The notes beneath the pieces are model-generated. The model had not been told where the DNA came from, did no database searches, and was given only the letters and a program-made list of their open reading frames with translations. Made by a program: the position numbers and the translations under genes. Below, one piece after another: positions 42,351-53,020 of a stretch of DNA of 64,000 nucleotides (positions are counted from its first letter, which is position 1; each line of letters opens with the position of its first letter). This DNA is from Microbacterium proteolyticum (GTDB taxonomy: Bacteria > Actinomycetota > Actinomycetes > Actinomycetales > Microbacteriaceae). Location of the stretch: the NCBI RefSeq assembly GCF_014192415.1, contig NZ_JACHXY010000001.1:930001-994000 (forward strand), read 5' to 3'.

Positions 42351-42827
42351 ATGAGCGATTCGATCCCGACGATGCCGTCATCCGTGGATGCCGCCGGGAC
42401 CGGCACCGTGCCCCACGCGCACGCCGCCGCCGAGTGTCCGAAGTGCTTCACCGAGCTGCAGAGCGACCGCGACTGGTGGCGGGCGCGTCCCGCGGGTTCG
42501 CGACTCGTCGGCCTCGTCGTCTCACGGCCGGATATGCCGACCGTGGTGCAGCAGCGCGACGACCTCACCCGGTTCGGGGTGCCGATCGAAGGCTTCCGTC
42601 ACCCCGCACCCGAGACGATGGAGGGCTGGGCGAACCGCCTCGATCGCTTCTTCGGAACCCTCACCCGCGGTGACGTGCTCGTCGTCGCGAGCGTGCACGC
42701 ACTCGGCGCGACGCGCGAAGACGAGACCCGCGCGATCGCCGACCTGCGTCGGCGCGGAGTGATGGTGAAGGTCCTTCCGCACGGCGATCGGCACCTCCAC
42801 GACGCAACGCTCAGCACCCACGGCTGA
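42351..42827 (+). CDS. Stand-alone serine-recombinase-fold (resolvase N-terminal-like) protein
   Basis: 158 residues. A short N-terminal part has CPKC. Then RLVGLVVSRPDMPTVVQQRD aligns with the YxRVSxxxQxxxxQ start of resolvase catalytic domains, and RGDVLVVASVHALGATREDE with the GDxLVVxxLDRLGRS helix; IADLRRRGVMVKVL ends the domain. The Ser of VVS could be the nucleophile, but several surrounding arginines are missing and there is no DNA-binding domain. It is probably not an active recombinase. ATG 42351 has GGAGG at ideal spacing. Confidence 0.65.
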   Translation: MSDSIPTMPSSVDAAGTGTVPHAHAAAECPKCFTELQSDRDWWRARPAGSRLVGLVVSRPDMPTVVQQRDDLTRFGVPIEGFRHPAPETMEGWANRLDRFFGTLTRGDVLVVASVHALGATREDETRAIADLRRRGVMVKVLPHGDRHLHDATLSTHG

Positions 42828-42969
42828 CCCCGCGCCTCCTCGGAGCGCCCCCGACCTCAGTTCTCGGCGGTCGCCGTACTCTGCGCGTCGAACGCCTGTC
42901 TCACCTCAGCGGTGTCGGAGACGCTGTGCTGCGACTCACCGACGGGCTGAAGAGCACAAGGACACCCGC

Positions 42970-42999
42970 CACCTCGCTGCTCTCGAAAGCAGCGAGGTG
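42970..42999 (-). terminator. Hairpin terminator of the UvrA-like gene
   Basis: A perfect 12-bp stem CACCTCGCTGCT/AGCAGCGAGGTG with a CTCGAA loop, 24 bp beyond the stop of the - strand UvrA-like gene. Confidence 0.7.
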
Positions 43000-43022
43000 A
43001 CGCTCATCCAAGATCGACGGGA

Positions 43023-45386
43023 TCATCTCGCGCGCCCGTCGGAGTCATCGCGGTGAACGTAACGAGCGAGGTGCTCGGCGGTGAGGGTGGACCGCGCCGC
43101 GACCAGATCGGCCGGCGTGCCCTCGAACACGACGACGCCGCCGTCGTGTCCTGCACCGGGTCCCAGATCGATGATCCAGTCGGCGTGCGCCATCACGGCC
43201 TGATGGTGCTCGATGACGACGACGGTGTTGCCGGCATCCACCAGCTGATCGAGCAGACGCAGCAGCGTGTCGACGTCGGCGAGGTGCAGACCCGTCGTCG
43301 GCTCATCGAGCACGTAGACCGCGCCCGACTTGGCCATCGATATCGCGAGCTTGAGGCGCTGACGCTCGCCGCCCGAGAGGGTGTTGAGCGACTGCCCGAG
43401 CGTCAGATAGCCGAGTCCGACGTCGCGCAACCGGCCGAGCACCGCCACGGCCGGTCCTTTGACGAGGAACTCCCCCGCTTCGGCGACCGACATGGCCAGC
43501 ACCTCGGCGATGTTCTTACCGTCGAGGGTGTACTCCAGCACGTCGTCGGAGAAGCCCGTGCCCTCGCAGAGCTCGCACACCGTTTCGACCGTGGACTGGA
43601 AGCCCAGCTGGGTGACGATGGCCCCGAGGCCCTTGCACGCGGGGCAGGCGCCCTCGCTGTTCGCGCTGAAGAGCGCGGGCTTGACCCCGTTGGCCTTGGC
43701 GAAGGCTGCGCGCACCGCGTCGAGGATGCCGGTGTACGTGGCGGGACTGCTGCGCCGCGACCCCTTGATGGCGGTCTGGTCGACGACCACCACGTCGTCG
43801 AACGCGGGCAGGTTGCCGTGGATGAGCGACGACTTGCCGGAGCCGGCGACGCCCGTCACCACGGTCAGCACGCCGCGCGGGACGTCGACATCGACGTCGC
43901 GGAGATTGTGCTGCGACGCGCCCCGAATCGGCATGGCCCCCGCCGCGGTGCGCACGGCGCTCTTCAGCTCGGCCCGGTGATCGAGGAAGCGGCCGGTCAA
44001 GGTGTCGGAGCTGCGGAGCCCGGGGACGTCGCCCTCGTACTGCACGGTGCCGCCGTCGCGCCCGGCGCGGGGGCCGAGGTCGACCACGTGATCGGCGATC
44101 TCGATCACCTCGGGCTTGTGCTCGACGACGAGGACCGTGTTGCCCTTGTCGCGCAGCTGCAGGAGCGTCTCGTTCATGCGCTGGATGTCGTGGGGATGCA
44201 GACCCGCGGTGGGCTCGTCGAACACGTAGGTGATGTCGCTCAGGCTCGAGCCGAGGTGCCGGATCATCTTCGTGCGCTGCGCCTCACCGCCCGACAGCGT
44301 GCCGCTGGCGCGGTCGAGGGAGAGGTAGCCGAGGCCTATGTGCACGAAGGCGTCGAGGGTGTCGCGCAGGCCCTGGATGAGCGGCGCGACCGTGGGGTCG
44401 TCGATGGTGCGCACCCAGGCGGCGAGGTCGGTGATCTGCATGCCCGCGGCATCCGCGATGTTGACATCGCCGATGCGCGACGATCGCGCCCCCGCATTGA
44501 GCCGCGTGCCCTCGGAGGCCGGGCAGGCGATGAAGGTGACCGCACGGTCGACGAAGGCGCGGACGTGCGGCTGCAGCGCGTCGCGGTCTTTCTGCAGCAT
44601 GCTCTTGGTGACCTTGGGCACGAGGCCCTCGTAGGTCATGTTGGTGTTCGCGATGCGCACCTTCGTCTGCTCTTTGTAGAGGAAGTCGTGGCGCTCCTGC
44701 TCGGTGAAGTCCTGCACCGGCTTGTCGGGGTCGAGGAAGCCGGACTCGGCGTAGATGCGCACCATCCACCCGTCTGGGGTGTAGCCCGGCACCAGGATCG
44801 CCCCGGCGTTCACCGAGAGTGACTTGTCGACGAGCCGGTCGAGGTCGATGTCGCTCACCTGTCCGAGCCCCTCGCACTCGGGACACATGCCGCCGGTGAT
44901 CTCGAACGAACGGCGCTCCTTCTGCCCCTTCTTCGCCCCCGTCGCGATAGTGACGGCACCGGCACCCGAGATGGAGGGCACATTGAACGAGAACGCCTGC
45001 GAGGAGCCCACGTGCGGCTGACCGAGACGACTGAACAGTACGCGCAGCATGGCGTGCACGTCGGTGGCGGTGCCCACCGTGGAGCGCGCGTTCGCCGCCA
45101 TGCGCTCCTGATCGACGCGGATCGTCGCGCTGAGGTTCTCGAGCGCGTCGACGTCGGGGCGTGAGAGCTCGCCCATGAACTGCTGCACGAACGTGGGATA
45201 GGTCTCGTTGATGAGCCGCTGCGACTCGGCGGCGATCGTTCCGAACACGAGGGACGACTTGCCCGAGCCGCTCACGCCGGTGAAGACCGTCAGGCGGCGC
45301 TTGGGCACGTCGAGATCGACGTTCTTCAGGTTGTTCTCACGCGCACCGCGGACGCGGATGACGTCGTGGGCATCGGGGTCGGTCAC
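43023..45386 (-). CDS. UvrA paralogue (excinuclease ABC subunit A-like ATPase, short form)
   Basis: 787 residues; canonical UvrA is about 950, so insertion regions are reduced, as in the DrrC-like paralogues of drug-producing or drug-resistant actinobacteria. Two ABC ATPase modules are complete: [10 protein letters not shown] and [11 protein letters not shown]-loops, LSGGEAQR and LSGGERQR signatures, plus zinc-type CPEC, CPAC and CELC motifs. It probably senses or releases DNA-bound compounds. The start is GTG 45386 with GAGGAGG seven bases upstream. Not linked to uvrB or uvrC here. Confidence 0.9.
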   Translation of the reverse strand: MTDPDAHDVIRVRGARENNLKNVDLDVPKRRLTVFTGVSGSGKSSLVFGTIAAESQRLINETYPTFVQQFMGELSRPDVDALENLSATIRVDQERMAANARSTVGTATDVHAMLRVLFSRLGQPHVGSSQAFSFNVPSISGAGAVTIATGAKKGQKERRSFEITGGMCPECEGLGQVSDIDLDRLVDKSLSVNAGAILVPGYTPDGWMVRIYAESGFLDPDKPVQDFTEQERHDFLYKEQTKVRIANTNMTYEGLVPKVTKSMLQKDRDALQPHVRAFVDRAVTFIACPASEGTRLNAGARSSRIGDVNIADAAGMQITDLAAWVRTIDDPTVAPLIQGLRDTLDAFVHIGLGYLSLDRASGTLSGGEAQRTKMIRHLGSSLSDITYVFDEPTAGLHPHDIQRMNETLLQLRDKGNTVLVVEHKPEVIEIADHVVDLGPRAGRDGGTVQYEGDVPGLRSSDTLTGRFLDHRAELKSAVRTAAGAMPIRGASQHNLRDVDVDVPRGVLTVVTGVAGSGKSSLIHGNLPAFDDVVVVDQTAIKGSRRSSPATYTGILDAVRAAFAKANGVKPALFSANSEGACPACKGLGAIVTQLGFQSTVETVCELCEGTGFSDDVLEYTLDGKNIAEVLAMSVAEAGEFLVKGPAVAVLGRLRDVGLGYLTLGQSLNTLSGGERQRLKLAISMAKSGAVYVLDEPTTGLHLADVDTLLRLLDQLVDAGNTVVVIEHHQAVMAHADWIIDLGPGAGHDGGVVVFEGTPADLVAARSTLTAEHLARYVHRDDSDGRAR

Positions 45387-45553
45387 GGGTGCCTCCTCGG
45401 GATCGTCACCCAGTGTGGCGGACACCACCGACATCCGCGACGCAGGCGTGCATCGACTGGCCCGTGCCCTCACGCCGACGTACACGCGCGAGGGAACCGG
45501 CCGGACATGACGATGCCCCCGCGGACGAATCCACGGGGGCATCGGAGGAATGA

Positions 45554-47101
45554 TCAGCCCTGAGCGCGACGGTTCGTGCGGGGGCTGCGCGCGCCCACGA
45601 CCATGCCGGTCGTCGGAGAGCCGGATGCCGAGCGACCCGCGCCCTGCGCCCGACCGGCGCCCGCACCGGCACGCTGCGTGCCGCCGGCACCCTGACCGCG
45701 ACCGGCACCGGAGCGCTGGCCCTGGCCACGGCCGCCCTGCGGCGCGTGACCGGCTGCGGCGGGAGCCTCGGCCGACTGGCCGCTGCCACCGCGTCCGCGA
45801 CGACGGCGTCCGCCGCCGGCCGATGCGGCATCCTGTCCCTGTGCGCGCTCGGCGCGCTTGCGCTGGGCGTTGGCGCCCTGCGAGCGTCCGCCGCCCTGGG
45901 GCTGCGCGACGATCGGCTCGGGCTTGACGTAGGGGGCGACCTCGCCGACGAGAGCCACGACCTCGGGCGAGGTGGGGGTCACCGGCTGCGGCGCGGCCGA
46001 GATCTTCGCCTTGCGCAGGATGTCGAGGGTGTCGCGACGCTGCTCGGGCAGCATGATCGTCACGACGTCACCGGCGGTACCCGCGCGGGCGGTGCGGCCC
46101 GAACGGTGCAGGTACGCCTTGTGCTCGACGGGCGGGTCGACGTGCACGACCAGCTCGACGCCGTCGACGTGCACACCGCGCGCGGCGACGTCGGTGGCGA
46201 CGAGCACCTTGGCGCGACCGTCGCCGAAGGCGGCGAGGTTGCGGTCGCGCTGCGGCTGCGACAGGTTGCCGTGCAGGTCGACCGAGGGGATGCCGGCGGC
46301 GGTCAACGCCTTCGCGAGCTTCTTGGCCTGGTGCTTCGTGCGCATGAACAGGATGCGGCGTGCGGTGCCGGACGCGAGGGTCTGGACGAGATCCTTCTTG
46401 GCGTCGGCGTCGGCGGGAGCGAAGACGTGGTGGGTCATCGCGGCGACGTGCGAGTGCGCCTCATCGACGGAGTGCAGGACCTCGTTGCGGAGGAACCGCT
46501 TGACGAGCTTGTCCACGCCGTTGTCGAGCGTGGCCGAGAACAGCAGACGCTGACCGTCGGCGGGCGTGCGGGCGAGCAGTCGCGTGACGCCGGGGAGGAA
46601 GCCGAGGTCGGCCATGTGGTCGGCCTCGTCGAGCACGGTGATCTCGATGTCGCCGAGGTTCGCGAACCCCTGGCTGATGAGGTCTTCGAGGCGGCCGGGG
46701 CACGCGACGAGGATGTCGACGCCGGTGGCGAGCGCGTCGACCTGACGCTTCTGGTTGATCCCGCCGTAAACGGTGGTCGTGGTGAGCTGGAAGGCCGCGG
46801 CGAGGGGCTTGATGACCTCGTCGATCTGGTTCGCCAGCTCACGGGTGGGGGCGAGCACGAGGGCGCGGGGCTTGCGTCCGCGACGGCGGTCGGTCTTCGC
46901 TGCGAGCCGCGCGACCAGCGGGATCGCGAAGGCGAGGGTCTTGCCCGAGCCGGTCTTCCCGCGGCCGAGCACGTCGCGTCCGGCGAGGGTGTCGGGCAGC
47001 GTGTCGGTCTGGATCGGGAAGGGCTCGTTCTTGCCCTGTGCGGCGAGAATGTCGATGAGGGGTGTGGGAACGCCGAGGTCGGCGAAAGTCTGAGACGTCA
47101 T
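45554..47101 (-). CDS. DEAD-box ATP-dependent RNA helicase
   Basis: 515 residues. A Q motif ([19 protein letters not shown]), GKTGSGKT Walker A, LDEADHM, SAT and [10 protein letters not shown] give a complete helicase core in residues 1-370. The C-terminal 140 residues are Gly/Arg/Gln/Ala-rich and basic, an RNA-binding tail like those of CsdA/RhlE relatives. It unwinds structured RNA in ribosome assembly or cold adaptation. ATG 47101 follows GCAGGAG. A small GC hairpin near 47212-47230 lies in its long leader. Confidence 0.93.
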   Translation of the reverse strand: MTSQTFADLGVPTPLIDILAAQGKNEPFPIQTDTLPDTLAGRDVLGRGKTGSGKTLAFAIPLVARLAAKTDRRRGRKPRALVLAPTRELANQIDEVIKPLAAAFQLTTTTVYGGINQKRQVDALATGVDILVACPGRLEDLISQGFANLGDIEITVLDEADHMADLGFLPGVTRLLARTPADGQRLLFSATLDNGVDKLVKRFLRNEVLHSVDEAHSHVAAMTHHVFAPADADAKKDLVQTLASGTARRILFMRTKHQAKKLAKALTAAGIPSVDLHGNLSQPQRDRNLAAFGDGRAKVLVATDVAARGVHVDGVELVVHVDPPVEHKAYLHRSGRTARAGTAGDVVTIMLPEQRRDTLDILRKAKISAAPQPVTPTSPEVVALVGEVAPYVKPEPIVAQPQGGGRSQGANAQRKRAERAQGQDAASAGGGRRRRGRGGSGQSAEAPAAAGHAPQGGRGQGQRSGAGRGQGAGGTQRAGAGAGRAQGAGRSASGSPTTGMVVGARSPRTNRRAQG

Positions 47102-47346
47102 GAATACTCCTGCCGCGGCGCACGCGCGCACGGCGGTTCGGGATGCCGCGATGCTGCGGCTGCAATGGGCGAAGGCGCCAAGTGGCGCATCCGTTCGCCG
47201 TGAAGGTCAAAGGCCCCAAAAGAGGGGGCCGGTGCGTTCGACGACGCTGGGAGCGAGAGCTCCACGCACCAGTCTACCGGGTGAGCGGCGCATCTCCGTC
47301 GCGCGGAGGATCCGCCGCCATGTCAGCCTCTCGTAGCCTCGACACC

Positions 47347-47481
47347 ATGGACATCTCATCGATGATCATGGGCGCGTCGATCGCCTCCATCGCCTGGATC
47401 GCCTTCTACCCCTGGGCGCAGCTGCGCCGACTGCGCGCGATCGACGCGCGGAACGCCGCCCCGGACGCGACGTCGGACTGA
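47347..47481 (+). CDS. Small membrane protein (44 residues)
   Basis: ATG 47347 to TGA 47481. One hydrophobic helix (MIMGASIASIAWIAFYPW) is followed by a basic/acidic tail. An alternative longer in-frame start exists at 47143 but would overlap the leader of the helicase gene. No family is recognised. Confidence 0.5.
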   Translation: MDISSMIMGASIASIAWIAFYPWAQLRRLRAIDARNAAPDATSD

Positions 47482-47565
47482 TCGGGCGCCCTCGCGCCCG
47501 CACGGCGCCGAGCGCGGCCGGGCGCTCGCGCACACCGTCGACCCGCGGACGACGGCGCGGCCGAG

Positions 47566-48138
47566 TCAGGCAACCGCGCGCCAGCATCCCGCGACGTGAT
47601 CGTCGACCATGCCCGAGGACTGCATCAGGGCGTACATCGTGGTCGGACCGACGAAACGGAAGCCGCGGCGACGCAGTTCCTTGCTCATCGCGGTCGACTC
47701 GGGCGTCACCGCCGGCACCTCCGCGAACGTCGTCGGCGGCGCATGCCGGACGGGAGCGAAGGACCACATCAGCTCGTCGAATTCACCCTCGGCCATGCCT
47801 GCGACGATCCCCGCATTGCCGATCGCGGCCTCGATCTTGCCGCGGTGGCGGATGATTCCGGCATCCTGAAGCAACCTGTCGATGTCATCGGGGCCGAAAG
47901 CCGCCACGACCGACGGCTCGAAGCCGTGGAAGACCTCACGGAAGCGCGGACGCTTGCGCAGGATCGTGATCCAGGCCAAGCCCGCCTGGAAGCCCTCGAG
48001 GCTGAGCTTCTCGAAGAGGGGGCGGTCGCCGCGCAGCGTCGTGCCCCACTCCTCGTCGTGGTAGCGCTGGTACTCGACGTCGCCGCCCGCCCACGCGCAG
48101 CGGATGACACCGTCGGCCCCGGTCAGCACATCGCTCAT
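47566..48138 (-). CDS. tag: 3-methyladenine DNA glycosylase I
   Basis: 190 residues. Zn-site residues match Tag: Cys14 in RCAWAG, His27 in YHDEEWG and the C-terminal His181-x3-Cys185 in DDHVAGCW. It excises 3-methyladenine from alkylated DNA. ATG 48138 gives the normal N-terminus. Single gene between the small membrane protein and the acyl-CoA oxidase gene. Confidence 0.95.
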   Translation of the reverse strand: MSDVLTGADGVIRCAWAGGDVEYQRYHDEEWGTTLRGDRPLFEKLSLEGFQAGLAWITILRKRPRFREVFHGFEPSVVAAFGPDDIDRLLQDAGIIRHRGKIEAAIGNAGIVAGMAEGEFDELMWSFAPVRHAPPTTFAEVPAVTPESTAMSKELRRRGFRFVGPTTMYALMQSSGMVDDHVAGCWRAVA

Positions 48139-48265
48139 GGCCCCAGGGTAGGGCGGACGTCCGACACCCCGCGAAGAGCACTTCGCCACAGGCGATCCCG
48201 CGAGGCCGGGGCCGATTCATCCCCTGCGGACCCGTCCGCGAACGATCCCCCGTCCTCGCGGGCCC

Positions 48266-48312
48266 GCACGAAGCCCGCCCCGCGTCGAGAGGACGCGGGG
48301 CGGGCTTCGTGC
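48266..48312 (-). terminator. Terminator of the acyl-CoA oxidase-like gene
   Basis: A perfect 21-bp stem (48266-48286 with 48292-48312, core AAGCCCGCCCCGCGTC) with a 5-nt loop, 10 bp beyond the stop on the - strand. It is among the strongest hairpins in the window. Confidence 0.9.
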
Positions 48313-48321
48313 GGCGGCGGA

Positions 48322-50424
48322 TCAGCGCGCGGGCTTCTTCTCCGGCACGGGCGCGTTCCCGGATGCCGCGAGCTCGGCGTAGTACGCGGCGGCCTCGTTC
48401 TGGCGGTCGTCCTCCACCCCCGAGGCGATGGACGCCCGGACGTGCTCGGGGCCGTAGCCGAAGGCATCCACGAGGTCCTGGGCGTGCGGGCGGAGCCGCG
48501 CGCAGAGGCGGTCGATGTAGCTCGAGACGGCGGAACCGCGCTGCATCGACAGTCGCCCGTTGATGAGATGCCACGCGAGGTGCTTCTCGATCACCTGCAG
48601 TCCGAAGAGGTCACGCAGCCACGTGAGCACGCGGAGCGTGTCGGGGTCGTCGATGCGGTTGATGGCATCGGTGAACGCCTCCCACTGCAGCAGTTCGCCG
48701 TGGGCCCGAGCAGCTTCGATGAGCTCCGACTGGTTCTCGTTGAACAGGGCCGCGGCGTCGTCGCGCGAGAGCCGGGATGCCGGACGCAGGCGCCCCGCGA
48801 TGTCGGCGATCATCTGCTGCACGCGACCGGCCAGCAGGTCGTGCTGCTGCTCGGCGCGCAGCCCCTTCTCGACCGAACGGGCGGTGGACCCGAAGTCGCT
48901 GACGGCCTGCCCGAGCTGACGCAGTCCGGCACCGTGGAAGAGCTTGCCCGCGGTCTGGCCGACGGCGAAGGCGGCGAGCTGCTTGGCATCCTTGCCCTTG
49001 AACTGGCGGGCGTAATCGGCCAGCAGGCGCTTGCCCACGAGCTGGAGCAGGATGTTGTTGTCGCCCTCGAAGGTCACGAAGATGTCGAGGTCGGCGCGGA
49101 GCCCGACGAGGCGGTTCTCGAACAGGAAGCCCTGTCCGCCGCACGCCTCGCGCGCCTCCTGCAGCGTGTCGAGCGCGTGCCACGTCGACAGGGGCTTCAG
49201 GGCGGCGGCGAGGGTCTCGAGGTCTTCGCGGTCGGCATCGGTGTCGAGGGCGCCGCTGAAGACGCCGTCGAACTTCTGCAGGAACTCGTCGTGGGCGAAG
49301 ATCTCGGCGTAGGTCGTCGCGAGGCGCGGCAGCAGGCGGCGCTGGTGCTTGCCGTAGTCGAGCAGCGTCACCTCGGGGGTGCCGCTGCCGGAGTCGAACT
49401 GGCGGCGCTGGTTGCCGTAGGTGATGGCGATGATCAGGCCGATCGCCGAGGCCCACGCGGCCGCGCCGTCGAGCGAGACCCGACCCTGCACGAGGGTGCC
49501 GAGCATCGTGAAGAACCGGCGTCCCGGGCTGGCGATGTCGCTGGAGTACGTGCCGTCGGCGGCGACGTCGCCGTAGCGGTTCAGCAGGTTGGTTCGGGGG
49601 ACGCGCACGTGATCGAAGTGGAGGCGGCCGTTGTCGATGCCGTTCAGGCCGCCCTTGAGACCGTCGTCTTCGCCACCGATGCCGGGGAGGAAGTGGCCGT
49701 CGTCGTCGCGCAGCGGCACGTAGAAGCAGTGCACGCCGTGGTTGACACCGTCGGTGATCAGCTGGGCGAACACCGTCGCCGCCTTGCCGTGCAGGGCGGC
49801 GTTGCCGAGGTAGTCCTTCCACGCGCCGCGGAAGGGCGTGTGGATGACGAACTCCTCGGTCGCGGGGTCGTAGGTCGCGGTCGTGCCGATGGCCGAGACG
49901 TCGGAGCCGTGACCGGTCTCGGTCATGGCGAACGCGCCGGGGATGTCGAGGCTCATGATGCCGGGAAGCCACTTCTCGTGGTGCTCGGCCGTGCCCAGCT
50001 GCAGCACCGCCGAGCCGAAGAGGCCCCACTGGACGCCCGACTTGATCTGCAGGCTGGGGTCGGCGGCGACGAGCTCCTCGAAGCCGGCGATGTTGGCACC
50101 GTTGTCGTCCTCGCCGCCGAAGCGCTTCGGGAACGCCCGGTGCACGGCCTTGTTCTGCACGAGCAGGTGCAGCTGGCTGAGGGTGCGCTCGCGGTGCGCG
50201 TCCATGCCGAGGCTGTCGTCGCGCCACAGCGCGGGGTCCTTGATCATCTCGCGCGCCGCGCGGCGCGTATCGGCCCACGTTCCGAGCAGCAGATCGGTGA
50301 CCCGCTCGGTATCGATGCGGGCTTCCGCGGCCTCGGCGGCGGTGTGCGCCGCGGTGGGCGCACCTCCGACGGGCGTACGCGTGCTCGTGGCGGGCGTGGT
50401 GGGACGGACGGCGGCGTCGGTCAT
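48322..50424 (-). CDS. Acyl-CoA dehydrogenase/oxidase family protein (large, oxidase-like)
   Basis: 700 residues, the size of acyl-CoA oxidases rather than the about 380-residue dehydrogenases. FAMTETGHGSDVSAIGTTA is the FAD/substrate segment of the middle domain, and CGGQGFLFENRLVGLRADLD with VTFEGDNNILLQL lies in the C-terminal helical domain. It oxidises acyl-CoA to trans-2-enoyl-CoA in beta-oxidation, passing electrons to oxygen or ETF. ATG 50424 follows GAGAGGTG. It stands alone with its own terminator. Confidence 0.9.
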   Translation of the reverse strand: MTDAAVRPTTPATSTRTPVGGAPTAAHTAAEAAEARIDTERVTDLLLGTWADTRRAAREMIKDPALWRDDSLGMDAHRERTLSQLHLLVQNKAVHRAFPKRFGGEDDNGANIAGFEELVAADPSLQIKSGVQWGLFGSAVLQLGTAEHHEKWLPGIMSLDIPGAFAMTETGHGSDVSAIGTTATYDPATEEFVIHTPFRGAWKDYLGNAALHGKAATVFAQLITDGVNHGVHCFYVPLRDDDGHFLPGIGGEDDGLKGGLNGIDNGRLHFDHVRVPRTNLLNRYGDVAADGTYSSDIASPGRRFFTMLGTLVQGRVSLDGAAAWASAIGLIIAITYGNQRRQFDSGSGTPEVTLLDYGKHQRRLLPRLATTYAEIFAHDEFLQKFDGVFSGALDTDADREDLETLAAALKPLSTWHALDTLQEAREACGGQGFLFENRLVGLRADLDIFVTFEGDNNILLQLVGKRLLADYARQFKGKDAKQLAAFAVGQTAGKLFHGAGLRQLGQAVSDFGSTARSVEKGLRAEQQHDLLAGRVQQMIADIAGRLRPASRLSRDDAAALFNENQSELIEAARAHGELLQWEAFTDAINRIDDPDTLRVLTWLRDLFGLQVIEKHLAWHLINGRLSMQRGSAVSSYIDRLCARLRPHAQDLVDAFGYGPEHVRASIASGVEDDRQNEAAAYYAELAASGNAPVPEKKPAR

Positions 50425-50663
50425 TGTCGGCACCTCTCGACGGGGCTCAGGGATGCCATTCACGGTAGGTGTCCCACAACGACCGGGCAATCATTGTGTG
50501 GATGCACCACAAGCACGCCGGGTGGCGAGCGGCGGGGTCGTTGTGGATGGTCAACATTCCCGAGAGTGCGCTGAAGAGAGCCGCCACCGGTGGCTTCGAC
50601 AGACTCCGCCACCGCCGGACGGGGTCGCGGGACGCGTCGAAGGGACCGCGACGCGTGCAGACG

Positions 50664-52703
50664 TCAGCTCGCCGCGACCACCGTCAAGATGCCGTCGCCA
50701 TAGGCCTCGCGCTTCTTCGCGCCGATGCCGGTGATGCCGTCGAGATCACCGACCGACGCGGGACGGGCCGCGGCGATGGCACGCAGGGTGGCGTCGCCGA
50801 AGACGATGTACGCCGGCACGCCCTGCTCGCGGGCCTTCTCTGCGCGCCAGGCGCGAAGGGCCTCGAACAGATCGCGGTCGGCGGGGGCCACGTCGTCGGC
50901 GCTGGATTTGCGTTGACGGCTCCCTCCGCCGCCCGAACCCGTGCGGCCGAGCACGTCACGGCGGAGCGGCACCGGAGCCTCACCACGGAGGACCGGCGCC
51001 GACGCCTCGCTGAGCGCGAGCGTGCCGTAGTCGCCCTGCGCGACGACGATGCCCCGGGCGAGCAGCTGGCGGATGACGCTGCGCCAGTCCTGATCGGACA
51101 GGTCGGCCCCGAGCCCGTACGTGCTGAGGCGGTCGTGACCCTGCTGCGCGATGCGCTCGGTCTTGGCTCCGCGGAGGATGTCGATGAGGTGGCCAGCGCC
51201 GAAGGCCTGCCCGCGCTCGCGCTGCAACCGCACGATCGTCGACAGCAGCTTCTGGGCGGCGACGAGGCCGTCCCATGTGTCAGGAGGGGTGAGGCAGGTG
51301 TCGCAGTTGCCGCACGGCTCGGAACGCTGCCCGAAGTAGTCGAGGAGGTTCTGTCGACGGCATCCGACCGTCTCGCACAGGGCGAGCATGGCGTCGAGGT
51401 GCTGACCGAGGCGCAGCTTGTACGAGCGGTCGCCGGGCGACTGGTCGATCATGCGGCGCTGCTGCACGACGTCGCCGAGGCCGTACGCCATCCACACCAC
51501 CGAGGGGTCGCCGTCGCGGCCGGCGCGCCCGGTCTCTTGGTAGTAGCCCTCGACCGACTTGGGCAGGTCGATGTGGGCGACGAAGCGCACGTCGGGCTTG
51601 TCGATACCCATGCCGAACGCGATGGTGGCGACCATGATCACCCCGTCGTCGCGAAGGAAACGTGACTGGTTCGCCGCGCGCACGGAGGCGTCGAGGCCCG
51701 CGTGGTACGGCAGGGCGTCCAGGCCCTGCGTGCACAGATACGCCGCCGTCTGCTCGACGCTCTTGCGGCTGAGCGCGTAGACGATGCCCGCGGATCCCTC
51801 GGGCTGACTCTTGATGAACTGCACGAGCTGACGCCGCGGGTCGACCTTCGCGTCGATGCGGTACTGGATGTTCGGGCGGTCGAAGCTCGCGACGAAGCCG
51901 CGTGCGTCGCGCAGGCGCAGACGCTCTACGATCTCTTGCGCGGTCGCGGGGGTGGCCGTCGCCGTGAGCGCCATGCGCGGAACACCGGGGAAACGGTCGG
52001 CGAGGTCGCCGAGGGCCAGGTAGTCGGGGCGGAAGTCGTGGCCCCACTGCGATACGCAGTGCGCCTCGTCGATCGCGATGACGCTGAGCCGCCCCCGCGC
52101 CAGGAAGGCGAGGGTCTGGGCGCCGTTCAGCCGCTCGGGCGCGACGTAGAGCAGGTCGAGCTCGCCCGCGAGGTAGGCCTGCTCGACGGCCTGACGCTCG
52201 GCAGGCGACTGCGTGGAGTTCAGGTAGCCCGCTCGAACGCCGTTGGCGATGAGCGCCTCGACCTGGTCGTGCATGAGCGCGATCAGGGGGCTCACGACCA
52301 GGCCGGTGCCCGGGCGCACGAGCGCGGGCACCTGATAGGTGACGCTCTTGCCGCCACCGGTGGGCATGAGCACGACCGCGTCGCCGCCGTCGACGACGTG
52401 CTGGACGATGTCGGCCTGATCGCCGCGGAACACGTCGTAGCCGTAGACCTCGTGGAGCACCTCGCGGGGGTCGCGGCCGGTGAAGTCGCGCACCGCCGGG
52501 AGTTCACGCGCCGTGCCGGTGGCCACGACCGCGCGCGCGAACGGCGACGACGGGTCGACGGGGGGCGGCGGGGCGTCGAAGTCTTCGGGCGGGGCGAACT
52601 GGTCGGGGTCCCAGTCGGCGCCGGCGTACGGATCGTCGAGGACGTCGTACGGCTCGGGCGGCGCGTCGGCGTACGGCTCGGGTGCAGCGCCGGGATGAGT
52701 CAC
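50664..52703 (-). CDS. recQ: ATP-dependent DNA helicase RecQ
   Basis: About 679 residues. An acidic Pro/Asp-rich N-terminal extension of about 80 residues precedes the helicase core: MPTGGGKSVTYQ (Walker A), DEAHCVSQWGHDFRPDY, TATATP and YYQETGRAGRDG. A RecQ-C-terminal zinc site (CETVGCRRQ, CGNCDTC) and a C-terminal HRDC domain (from about 610) follow. It unwinds recombination and replication intermediates. The GTG at 52703 is the annotated choice, but the ribosome site GGAGG is almost touching it, so the true start could be upstream, as far as 52790. Confidence 0.93.
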   Translation of the reverse strand: MTHPGAAPEPYADAPPEPYDVLDDPYAGADWDPDQFAPPEDFDAPPPPVDPSSPFARAVVATGTARELPAVRDFTGRDPREVLHEVYGYDVFRGDQADIVQHVVDGGDAVVLMPTGGGKSVTYQVPALVRPGTGLVVSPLIALMHDQVEALIANGVRAGYLNSTQSPAERQAVEQAYLAGELDLLYVAPERLNGAQTLAFLARGRLSVIAIDEAHCVSQWGHDFRPDYLALGDLADRFPGVPRMALTATATPATAQEIVERLRLRDARGFVASFDRPNIQYRIDAKVDPRRQLVQFIKSQPEGSAGIVYALSRKSVEQTAAYLCTQGLDALPYHAGLDASVRAANQSRFLRDDGVIMVATIAFGMGIDKPDVRFVAHIDLPKSVEGYYQETGRAGRDGDPSVVWMAYGLGDVVQQRRMIDQSPGDRSYKLRLGQHLDAMLALCETVGCRRQNLLDYFGQRSEPCGNCDTCLTPPDTWDGLVAAQKLLSTIVRLQRERGQAFGAGHLIDILRGAKTERIAQQGHDRLSTYGLGADLSDQDWRSVIRQLLARGIVVAQGDYGTLALSEASAPVLRGEAPVPLRRDVLGRTGSGGGGSRQRKSSADDVAPADRDLFEALRAWRAEKAREQGVPAYIVFGDATLRAIAAARPASVGDLDGITGIGAKKREAYGDGILTVVAAS

Positions 52704-52761
52704 CCCTCCACGGTAACCCCGGCCGCCGACACCGACCTCGACGTGGCATCCATCGCGCTGA

Positions 52762-53007
52762 TCAGCCGGCTGGGGAGGAGGTGTCATCACGGTCGCCGAG
52801 CCGCGGCCGGAGCTCGCCGATCTCCCGCGAGAGCGCGGATGCCGGTGCGAGGTTCACCGGGTCCAGATCGACCCGCCGCGCGACGCACCCCGTGCAGCGG
52901 ACGTAGCGAACGCGTCCCTCGCTCGTCGCGTGCACGGATTCGGTGACCCACGCATGTTCGTGAACGAAGGGGGGAGCGGCGGCGGAAAGCAGTCGAGAGG
53001 TGGTCAT
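52762..53007 (-). CDS. Hypothetical small protein with CxxC (81 residues)
   Basis: 81 residues with one CxxC in VRYVRCTGCVARRVDL, suggesting a half zinc ribbon. There is no other recognisable motif. It lies directly upstream of recQ on the same strand and is divergent from the CGNR gene, whose putative start is only 26 bp away. Confidence 0.55.
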   Translation of the reverse strand: MTTSRLLSAAAPPFVHEHAWVTESVHATSEGRVRYVRCTGCVARRVDLDPVNLAPASALSREIGELRPRLGDRDDTSSPAG

Positions 53008-53020
53008 GACCCCAGCGTGA

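Noticed and set aside
42840..42970. A possible - strand fragment ending in a DTAEVRQAFDAQ-type peptide and a stop, between the resolvase-like and UvrA-like genes
   Set aside because: Only about 35 codons are open, no start or family match is visible, and no flanking copy suggests a pseudogene.
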